This document shows, piece after piece, positions 38,465-50,400 of a stretch of DNA of 64,000 bases. Position numbers and translations under genes: made by a program. This DNA is from Pachypanchax playfairii (lineage: Eukaryota > Chordata > Actinopteri > Cyprinodontiformes > Aplocheilidae), in NCBI GenBank assembly GCA_006937955.1, contig SSNP01000042.1:1958081-2022080 (forward strand), in the 5' to 3' direction. Positions within the stretch are counted from its first letter, which is position 1. Each line of letters starts with the position of its first letter. Under the pieces are notes generated by a model. It ran no database searches, was not told the DNA's origin, and saw nothing but the letters and a program-made list of their open reading frames with translations.

Positions 38465-41400
38465 CACTCAGTGTTCAAGTAATTTGAATCTTTGATCTTA
38501 ACTGTTTACCAGTCTTAAGCTATTTGTTGCTAAATTTTTTGGAATATTAACAGTATTCTGATCAGTTTCTTAAATACACAGAGAACAGATTTGTTAAAGC
38601 TATAGTGCGTAACTTTTACATGTCCGTGAATGTCTGTTTCAGCCAAGCCACTATTAGAGGAGATGACACAATGCAGATTAAGCCGATCGGCTCCTCAAAC
38701 ATCTCATGGTATTTTTCAATATATATCATTTTTACTTTGCGTGTCGACCAGCGACATTCCCGCGCTGGCGCGCAGGAAATTACGTCTTTTACATCACAAC
38801 AAGAAGGGAGGGGGACGACAAGTGGAGAGTCTCGTAGCAGGAGGAGAAAAAAAAAAAAAAAAATTGATACACTTGATGTATCAGCGTCGGAATTAAACTG
38901 GACTCCAAACAGTCCACCTCCTTATATTGTTTCCTTCTCTTTGATTTCTTGCTTGTATGTTCTCTCAATGTAAGTCGCTTTGGATAAAAGCGTCTGCTAA
39001 ATGACAGTAGTAGTAGTAGTAGGAGGCAGAGTGCAGGCAGAACGGGAAAGCGACATGGCGGAGAAGCCAAAGAAACGGCCGAGACACACTTATCTGGAAG
39101 TTCTTCCGAAGAGTCCATCTTTTTTCAACAGCTGTCCGTATTCAAACAGAATAAAAATGTTGTGGAATCGCGAATCACAGCGACAGAGGGATAGCGGTTG
39201 GGGGAAGGGGGGTGGGGGTGGGGGGGACAGGTGGGCGTACGTCATATGGAAGCGCCAGCTTCATTGTTGTAATAACGCAAAATTCTGCTAGGGGGCGACA
39301 GAAGTTACGCACTATAGCTTTAAAGTAACTAGTGACTTATTACTGAGTGCTGATGGGGTTCAGTGAAGACCCAGAAATTCAAGAGTTGACCAGCAGCATT
39401 TTGGACCAGCTGGAAGCGTGAGAGGGAAGATGGATAACACAGAGTTCTACAGTAGTTACATCTGAATTATTATCTTAAACTCATTATTAGAAAGAATAAC
39501 TTTAGTGAAGCTGGACTGAGTTCATCTGTCACACAACCAAGATGTTTTACAGTCTTCTTCATGCTGGGAGCCAAAAAGAGACAGAAATCATGTTGTTATA
39601 AACTTTTACTGCTGCATCAAGACACGAGCACTTTCAAGCTAATGAAACAAGATTATATCTTCACAGGTTCTCAATCCAAAAAAGAAAGGCAAGAAGAAGA
39701 AAAAGTACCTAAACTCAGGAACAGTAAGTCCCAACTGTTATTATTCTATTAAGCTGTTGATATAAAACACAAATGTTGTATGCTAATTCAAAGGTGACCC
39801 CCCTTCCCGATAAGGGTTATGTCATCTGCAAACATCAGGATTTTGATTGGTGGGTTACAGTATCTAATGGTTATCAGGTCTGGGTCCGAGTGTCACCTGC
39901 TGCTTCCTGTTAGACAGGAAGTCTTAGATCCACCTGAGCCAGAATGATGTCATTAAAGGCGGAGCTGAAGCCTACCAGCAGTATTCTGGTGAGAGAGTCA
40001 GGTGAGTCATGTGATGGAAGGTCATGCAGGATCATCCAGACCTGTTAGCTCTAGGAAAGGATTACAGCACCAGCTCTTCAAAAGACTTCATCAGGTCAGG
40101 TGATCAGTTATTAATCATTCAGTAACGTGGTATTTAGTTTTTTTGGGGGCCAGTAATGTTGATGAATGATTTGAAACAAGCTGTTACAGGACATGTCTCA
40201 ATGGACATGTCTCAATGGACATGTCTCAATGGACATGTTAAACATGTGAGTGAGTACAGTTCAGTGCTTTCAGGATGATGGTAACACTCAGTCCAGGCCT
40301 GCTGTTCTGCTTCTTGAAGAACTTGTTAGCATCTTTCTCCTGGACCCTGAGAGACACCGTGTCTTTCTCCAGAGGCCGTTTGGCAAGAAGTGTGATGGGA
40401 CACAACCTGAACGGGTCACCAGTCCAACAACAACACACACGCACTTATACCTAAGGCTCATTTAGATTCCCAGTCCACATTCATATTCTGGATTTGTGGG
40501 AAGGAACTAGAGCCCGAGGGAAAATCCCCACGAAAACAGAAAGAACCTGAAAACTCCCTGCAGAACGTTCCCAGCTGGGAGTCGAACCCGAGACCCTGTC
40601 ATTGCAAGGCAACAGTACTAATGAACTGTAGCACCTCACAGTCCCAAAATCCAAATGATCTACTCGTTTTGGGGGTTCTTAAAGAAAGAAAACATCACTT
40701 TTACTGAACAAACATTTAAATGAATATCCCAGTGATCTAAATGTATAATTATATAATATGATTAGAAAAGGAACATCTGTCTCATTCACATGTGTTTCTG
40801 ACTGCAGGTCACCCTCCTGTCCTGCCTAGTGGACACAGAGTTGTCCTTCCTGGACTACATCAGAGGCGGGTAAGTTCACAGTAACTGATAGCATATGATA
40901 CCAGATTAGGCAGCAGCATTACTGAATCCTGTGTCACTTGTAGTTAGTGGTGTAGACTCACAGAGACTCAGCTGAGAGGATTACTGGTCCGTCTTATCTC
41001 CCCAATGCAAATATTAAGACAGGCAGCTGCCGATAACCTGCTGCTTAATGACTCTCTGCTGCAGACTCTGAAACATCCTGCAGTATAATCTGACATGATT
41101 GATGCTTATACGCTGCTTCTTATGTCATTTATGTTCTTTTGTAGGACACAGATTAATTTCACAGTCGCAATTGATTTCACAGCATCAAATGGTGAGTGTT
41201 TTAATTCTCTGCTGATAAAATCGAAGTCTTGAAGACAGTTTTTTGTTTGAAGATCAGATCTGTTGTGAACTCTTAAGACATTCCTGATTAATCGTTTCAG
41301 TTTAAAGACTCGTCTCTTCTTCAATGAACTAAAAAATGTAGAACTTTGAAGTTTATTAGAACTACTGTATGTACAGAGTTTATGGTTTGATTCTTCTGAG

Positions 41401-44400
41401 CTGAATGTGTCTGTGTAGATAAAGTCATTACACACATTTTCCAAACGACGCTGTCGGGAAGCTTCGTGAAGCGAGTAAACAATGTTTCATATCAAGAGCA
41501 GCAAGTTAACGACAAACAAACAATGTTATCTGTTCCACACAGACGACCTTTTTACAGATGACTGATGTCAGTTTTCTAACGAAACGTAATTTAGTTGGTA
41601 AATAATATGAAACAAGATTATAAGACGGGTCTGATTTTGTGTTCTGTTTTCAAACCAGTTTCTTTCATTCCCGTCTTTAATAGTGACTAGAATGATACGT
41701 GTCATGTGTGAGAGAAGCTGATGACATCAGCCATGTTATTGTTTTACAAACCATGTGACTCTGGAGGAAACATGCGTTTAGCCTTTAGCTCATCAGTCCA
41801 GTCAGAAATAATCTATTCTAGTGGTTCCAGTCAGGGTCGCAGAGAGCTGCTGTCTGTCTCCAGCAGTCATTAGGTGAGAGGCGGGGCTACACCTGGAAAG
41901 GTCACCAGTCCATCACAGGGTATAAAGTGGTGCCAAATATCCAAAATGTATTTTATTGATAATCGTAAATTTAACATTCCTGAATCAAAATCCCTACCTG
42001 TTGATGGATGTGATAGTGATTTATTTTCAGGCGAGTCTCAGACATTTAGTCACGATTTGTGAGCGGCTGTGGCTCAGTGGTTAGAGCGGTCAATCTGAAG
42101 GTTGGTGGGTTGATTCCAGCTTCCACAATCACATGTTGAAGTTTCCTTGGGCAAGACACTGAACCCCAGGTAGCCCTCGATCTACATATCACGTTGTGTG
42201 AATGAGTGAATGTAAACTTTGTAGTGTTAAAGCGCTTTGAGTCTAAATGACTAGAAAATAAAGATTTACCATTATAAATAAACCCTCTCCCTCTGTCTAC
42301 ATTTTGTCTACAACTTATACATTTAGTTTTTTAGACAAATATATTTATTTTTTCAACAAAGTCAGTTGAGTCACAGCGTCAGCGTCCTCCTCTGCTGGTT
42401 GAACTGTCTGTGTTCAGTTACATCTTTCTTCTCTGTGTCCATCAGAAATGAGTGAAAATAAAGATGCGGATGTTTTTGTTTAAAGCACAAACACTGAAAT
42501 ACACTTCAAAGTTTTTACTGGAACTATTTTATCAATTCAAGTATCCAGATCACTGGAAGTTACAATGGATTTTGAGCCCAGGACCTTCTTCCTGTAAAGT
42601 AACGGTGGTACCACCTGCACCACCGTGCAGCCCACAGTCAGTTTCACAACCACCCAAACTTACACATGACTGCAACATCTGGTCTAATGTGATGCTGGGC
42701 AGGAATATCTCCCAGAACTCTGTTACCACCTGCACTGGTTCCTCTCAAGGTGTTACCAGGACACGCGAGCAACCAGGTGCAGAGGCAACAACCTGGAACT
42801 CAGTACCATCGAAAGGGTGGAAATGATTGTTGCCCCGCCCACCCCATCATCTTGTTGATCTTTCTTCCTCCTAGAAACCATCATTTCTCAGAACCTAAAG
42901 TGGGAGCTAAATATCAGCTTCCTTATCAAAGCAGCAGAGTCAGTAACTGGACATTCATCCATCACCTTCCAACTACTTCAAGTATGTTGCTGGCCCCGCC
43001 CAAAACAGCTGGAGACATCTGTTCTGACGAGAAGCCTGTGGTTTGCCCTCTCTCCAGGACCTAGAAAGATTGCTGCTGACTCCGCCCACCATAGAAATAA
43101 GCTTCTATAATCAGAACCAGAACCTATTAACCACCCAGCAGCACCCCCCGTCATCTCACACAAACCCTCACAACATGCATCTGCAATCATTGTCTTTTCT
43201 TCTGTTTGAACCGTTTGCATGTTTAGCAGATGGTTTGTAAGTAACAGTTTTATCTTTGTGTGTATCTTTCAGTTTCTGCATCAAGCAGTAAATCTGATTG
43301 TGAAGAGATGTTGTTATAAATGATAATGTGAAGGAAACCAGTGAGATTATTCTCGCTTTCAGTGCAGCTGCTGGTTTGATCAAGTCTGTCTCAAACCAAA
43401 ACGTCACTGTTTTTTAATGAACATCAAATTGTTTGAGAAAACAGAAATATTAACACTATGATGCTGATTGATGTTTTGTTTTGGGATCTAGGTAATCCAT
43501 CTCAGCCGACATCCCTTCATTACATGAGCCCGTACCAGCTGAATGACTACGCCATGGCTCTGCGGGCTGTTGGTGAGATCATCCAGGACTATGATAGTGA
43601 TAAGATGTTTCCTGCACTGGGTTTTGGCGCCAAGCTTCCACCAGACGGACGCGTCTCTCATGAGTTTCCCTTGGTGAGGAGATGATTACCATCAGCATCC
43701 AACCATTCAGCCTTCATTCCATATACACAACTCTACCACAAGTTATTATGTTTGCTACTGAGCTTACAACAATAGTTCCACAGGAAATCAGACTGAAAAC
43801 CCAAATGGAATGATGTTATCACAGATCCTTTAGCATTTAGCTTAAACCAAACATGATGCTGCAGAAGAAGTTACAGCATGAGCTCAGGAAAACTTCCACA
43901 AATGATTGTCAGGACACAAATAAAAATATAAATCATACAAAGAATAAAATCCAAATGCTTTTAAGTTATATGGTTATACTGAAACTATATTAAAATAAAC
44001 TGATTAAATAATCACGTTATTAATTGAAGGCAATAAAATACTGGTGGGTGGTTTATGATTCCATCCAAAATGCAGAAAAACATCCAATTAATCTGCACAG
44101 TTTGTGGGACGGGAAGCCAGTTTTTGGCAGTAAATGTGTCACTTCAAGTGCACAAAAATATACAATTAAATTATTTATTCCAAAACAATATAATGCATTT
44201 TTGGTCCAGCAAGAATTTAAACATAAGTATATTCTATTATTAGCTATACAACCTTTTAATCCAGCTACATTTTTACAAGCACCTGGTGTGACGAGCCCTC
44301 CTGCACCCTCCACAATCATCCTTGTGTCTGCTCTCACATCCAGATGTTTCTCCAGAGGCATTTACAGCTGTTCTTCACAGAGTAGCAACTTCCTCAAAAG

Positions 44401-47400
44401 CACTGAACCTGAAACTAGACACATAAACATGAATCTAACTGTTCAGGGTTCTACTTACAGCTGCATCACATTCAGTTACTGGTAACAAAACAGAGTTACT
44501 CGCTCGATGGATGATAGAAAAGCCCCAAAAGTTGTAAAATAGTTACGTTTTATTTTTGTTTCTGGGGGGAGTGCTTTTAATTGTGTTTTGGAAACGCAAT
44601 CAGCTGCACATCAGTTGTGTAATTTTTCAGGGAATGTAGATCATATAAGCCGTATAACAGTAAACCATACAGGACTTTATGGCTGAATTAGCTTCATGTT
44701 TTGTGTTTTATGACCTCTATATAATCTGCCTTCTGCCTCAGAACATGTTTTACTTAGATTATGTAACAGTAGAACTAATCTGTTAGCATTTTCCCCTAAA
44801 CATTTGAACTTTTTAATGTTGGTTTGAATCTTCCTTCCTAAGGTGCTTACAGCACGTTGGTGTCTCCTGCAGTTGGTAAATTTGGAATAATATTGGAATG
44901 TAATGAGTTTTGTGCTCCAAGGATGCAGAACATATTGCATATAATCACATTATCTGACAAACTGCATCCAAACCATTCCTGTTCCAAGAGTTTCACATTT
45001 GCAATAAGACGTGTCACTTCTCCAGTTCAGAAGGAAGAAATCAGCTTCCTCACCGTTAGCCACACCTCTGTTTAAATTAATATCATGCTGCGTTCACTGT
45101 CTCTCTCTTCTGTAGGTTTTTGGTTGAAAACACATCTAAACAGCATGTAAAGTGTTTGTACATACAAACCAGCACTTGGTCAAGTCCAGTCAGGTGGAAG
45201 TTCTCTGAATGTGAGTTTTAGGTGCTGATGTCTACATCTAAACATGATAGACAGGAATAAAGAAGGACTGCTCATACTTTCAGAAGCTCCTTTTAACTTA
45301 CCTCCATCTCCTACTTGTCTAATATCGGGTCGCAGAGGCAACAGGTTCCAGAGAGAAACCCAAACCTCCCTCACCCCAGGGACTCTCTCCAGCTCTTCTG
45401 GGTCTGCTGGAGGGTCTCCTCCCAGTGGGACGTGCAGTAAACCCCCATAGGGAGTTGTCCAGGATGCATCCTAACCAGATGCTGAACCACCTCAGCTGAC
45501 TCCTTCAATGTGGAGGAGCAGCTCTACTTCAAGCTCCTCCATGATGATGGAGCTCCTCCCCTTATCTCTAAGGTTGACCCCACCCCCTACAGAGAAAGAT
45601 CATTTCAGCTGCTTGTATCCAGGATCTGGTTCTGGTCAGGATCCAGGTCTCATGACCAGATGAAGGTCAGAACGTAGACAGACCAGTAAATCTAGAGCTT
45701 TACCTTTCAGCTCCTTCTTCACTACAACAGACTGAAGCAGCATCTTCATCACTGATGATGAAGCTCCATCAGTCCATCTCCTGCTGCATCCTGCATCACT
45801 CATGAACAAGATGATCAGATACTGAAACTCCTCCAGATAGACTCACCTCCAACCTGAAGGAACATTCCACCTTTCTCCTCTCACCTTATGAACTAAAGAA
45901 CCACACTGACATGAAGCACTGCTGCAACACACACGCACAAAATATTGATGCTGTTCTGTTAAAGAATGAAGAATCAACAACTTAAAACTGACCAGAGTAA
46001 TAAAAATAATAAGCTCACTAAAACTCAGCTAATGAAAATCAGACACTGTAACTGAATTGTGGTTCAACAGAATGATAAAAAACAAATCTACAGAGAGACA
46101 AACATGAAATCAGAACTCATCCAACTCTTTCTGCTTTTCTTCAGAACGGCAATCCACAGAATCCGTACTGCAACGGGATTGACGGGGTGCTGGAGGCCTA
46201 CTACCAGAGTCTGAAGAGTGTACGCCTCTATGGACCCACCCACTTCTCCCCTGTTATTAACCATGTGGCCAGGTAAATCAGCTGACTCACAGATCACACC
46301 AATACTATAAATAGTGAAATGGCCATGGACGAAATTTTGATTTCAGAGGTGGGGGGACAGAAGTGTTTTTGGGACAATTTGGGATGCAACGATCATCAAC
46401 TTAGATGAGTTATAGAGAAAAAATATATAATTGCACAATAATCACGAGTTTAGATAAATAAACATAAATTAATTTACATGGTATTTTTACCTTTTTGATA
46501 ATAATACATTTTATTTATCAGCACTTACACTAAAGGAAGACATGTTTCAAGATTATTGTGAGCTTTTTTACACGATGAGGCTATAAAGGTGGACATGCTG
46601 CTTTATGGACCCAGTGAAGGTGTTGAAGGACGGCTGGAACACATTTCTTTGAGTAACTTACAGTTTGACTTCTAAAAAAGTCTCTTATGTCGCCTTTTTT
46701 TCTCTTTGACATCATAAACCCAAACGCCGGCCAAACGACAGTTGCACAGCACTCCTGACCGCAGGTTAGCTCGCCACCACACCGGTCTGTCTGTCTGCAG
46801 TGTGCAAACAGGCAAGGGGGAGTGACAGCAGAAACAGCCAATCACACAAGAGGAACTGGTAGGCGGGCTAAACTAGGGGAGGGGCTTCAGCTTGAGCGGC
46901 CGTTTTCTGCTTGGTCCTAGTGCTCAACCCATCTCTGTTTAATGTAGCGAAACATTGTTTTTGGACAGTTGCAGAGTACAAGGGACCAAAACGGCCTTTT
47001 GAAAAAGCGCAGGGGACATGTCCCCTGTGTCCCCCCCTAAAACTACATCCATGGAAATGGCCCATGTGATCAATGTGTTTGGATTATCAGACGTATCTGT
47101 TGGCTGTAGTAAAATAAGTAAATAAATTATTCAGGAAATTAAAAGAAAATATCTGTCCCTCTCGGAGCGCTTACATTTCTAACAAATCTGTTTTCTTACT
47201 ATTTTAAATGTTTAAAGGAACTAACACTCTGTCAGCAGCACTTTCTTCATTTACAAATAACACACTGGTAAAAAGTTCTTGGCTGTTTTGTAATACAGCC
47301 TCTTCCAACTCCCACCTGACATTCCCCCGGTGCCAGATCTCATCTCATGATCCTCAAGACTGACTGTAACAAGCACTTTCCCACCTTTCATCATCATCTT

Positions 47401-50400
47401 TCAAATCCCATCTCTCTCCTTCGGGCTCGGTCCACCCACTCACACTGAGAATAGCTGCATTGTTCAGCGCTCACTTCAGACTGGAAGCCAGGAAAGATGC
47501 TGGCCAAAGAGTGACACCGTGTCACGTCAAATTTCTGAGCGCTCGGTTGTTTGTTGTTAAGCTCACGAAACATCGTTCTGCTGGGAATGAAACTTTGTTT
47601 CAGCTCGAAGCGAAATAACCTAAACGTAACCTGTAAAATGATGTTCAGTTGTAAAACACACGGACAATCCTTCATTCAAGGAAATAAACCATTTCCATTA
47701 CAGTTTCTAAGCAGTGTGGGGTCTGAAGTGACGCCTCGGTTGGATTAAAAGTTAACAAACTGATTTTATTCAGCAGATTTACACTAAAAAAAAATCATCG
47801 CTGAAATATGGGAAGTAAATAATCAACTGAAGTGAAGACAAAAACAAAACAAATCAAAAACAGTTGTTCTGCCAGTAGAATAGGATACATGGAATAATAA
47901 AATAAAATTAAGCTAAGGGAGAAAGCTCTTCAGAAAAGTGTCACATCATCACTTTCAGGGTTAATATTAGGGCCCGACCGATATGGATTTTTTGATATCG
48001 ATACCGATATAAAGACTTTAGAGCAGGCCGATAACCGATATAATGGCAGATAAATCCATCCACCAGAAAAAATTTCTAAAATAAAATAAAACACTGCATT
48101 CTTAAGCTCATGTCTACCTGTTAGACACCATGAACTATCTCAATTATTCACTGATTCCAAAAAATGTAAATAAAATAAAATAATAAGTTTATCTATTTTA
48201 TGAACATTTATTTACATTTTTAACTAGGCATTCTCATTAATGGAGATACAGAAACACATATATGACAAAAATAAATCAATAAAAAATATCGGCAAATTTT
48301 TACCGATAGCCGATATCACCCCATATCGGTCGATAATATCGGCCGGCCAATATATCGGTCGGGCCCTAGTTAATATTATTTACCCAAAATGAGTCTGTCA
48401 CTTTTCTTTTCACAGATGTTTCCTGAGTTTAAGTCTAAATGTCCTAAACATCCTTTACAAAAATGTCTCTCACACTAATTCAGCTGCATGTTTATAAACA
48501 AGATTTGTAAGAACATATTCAACATTTAAAACACATTCATTCATCTACACTGTAAAATATTCTAGATCAAGAGGATTCATGGGAGTCATATGATCACACA
48601 TAATTACACATGAGTTTTGTTTTTGCAGTGTGAGCTGCCAGTTCTACATTTTACAGGACCTACATTATTCTGGACAGTAGTAATGACTTTTTAATTGGAC
48701 ATTATTTCTTCACTACAAAAAGAATAGAGTTTTATTGATCTCTGAGGAGTCATTTCCTGATATGAGATTTTCTCCAGTAAGGTAATTGCTGAGGCGATGA
48801 AAGGGGATAAAACAGAGGGCTTATTAAAGGGCCATTTCAGCAAGTTCATACCTGCGGAAAATCCATAAAACTGATCCAGTCCGTGGATCCGAGGAGCTGT
48901 CAAAGTTTTCCTTTATCTCACCAGGTACGCTTCAGCAATCACAGACGGATCACAGTACTTCATCCTTCTCATCATCTCTGACGGCGTGATCACGGACATG
49001 GCGCAGACCAAGGAGTCCATCGTCAATGTATGTGAAAACTTCCTGTAAACTGACAGTGTTTGTGTTTGTCATGTTGTTAAATCCCAGCAGAGCAGCCATG
49101 AGTTCAACTCCAGCAAAGATCCTGATAAGCAGCTCACATCCAAAATAAATGAAGAGTAAAGGAGGAGTGATGCTGGCACAGTCCCCCCCCCATCCAATCC
49201 CCTTCTTCTTCTGCTGCTGCCTCCTGTTAGACCCCCTCCAGTCCTGCTATTTCTAATAACTCTGCTCTGTAATAAGAGTAATCAGAGTTAATGTGTGCAG
49301 TGATTTGGGGTGAACCCTAACATTAGGAACCCCAGTTGTCTGTGGTTGCTGCTCAGCTTCATCAAGCATTCCTCATCATCCTCCCCCTTGTGATGTAATC
49401 TTATTGTAAAGTAAGATCTGAGTAATTATTCACTAGCCTGTGGAGGTTTTATGTCCTTCATTTCTCAAGCAATTTGTGCCTCTATCTAATAACCACAGGA
49501 AGTTATGAAACACTGAAAAACCCCTGTTCATTACTCAAACTATGCTTTGCTGTCCCACTCTGCTAAAATTTAATAAACAACATTGCGATGCAGATTGGCA
49601 GTTGAGCCGAGACTCGGGGCCGAGGTGGATGTAAATGGGAGTCATTGTTGAGCCGTCGAGCAGCAGGAGATTTAGACAGAGTTGTAGATGCATGAAATTA
49701 AAAATCGGCTCCACTAGAGGCTCCAGGAAACACGCTAGGACTGGACCAGACCCACCTGTCTTAACCGCAGTGATGAGTTTTCTATAGAGCTTCGTTTCCA
49801 CGGACTGTTACGTCTAACATGCAGTGAGTAGTTTGCAGGAATATTTCACAAACAGACTGTGAGGTTTAGGACAGCAGATGGTGAATCGCCTGAGCACGAG
49901 TTCTTCCTTTGATGTGCTTGTTTTGTTTCTTTTTAACTTTCCCAGGCTGCATCTCTTCCCATGTCAATTATAATCGTGGGGGTCGGGCCGGCGGAGTTTG
50001 ACGGTGAGCTTTCTGTGTGTGTGTTTGTGTTAATTAGGGCACAGTAATCTTTTACTGTCAACCTTTGATTTGCTTCCTATCTCCTCTCCCGCGTGCTTCA
50101 GACCTTCCGTTTGCAGCTTCTTCTTTTCCTCACCCTGCTGCTTTAATATCGTCCTTACAGAAAGACACAAAGAGGAAGAGGTTCCATCTCACCTTCCATG
50201 CTTGTGTTTTTATGTTTCCCTTAATAAGTATGGTCACATTCCTCGCCTCTCTCCTGTGTTGTTTACAAACCATAATGCAGTCCTGTGTGAAAACAAGCTC
50301 ACTCCCGGTGAGCAATGAGCCTACAAAGTCAACGGGATTCAACAATTATCACACTTCTGAAGCCACTCTGCATGGCTGCTGTCTCTTGTCCCTGTGGTGC

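Noticed and set aside
38267..38467. Polyasparagine frame on the minus strand
   Set aside because: It is an (ATT)n microsatellite.
42062..42130. tRNA gene
   Set aside because: A and B box-like motifs are present, but the sequence continues into a SINE body and the cloverleaf is not maintained.
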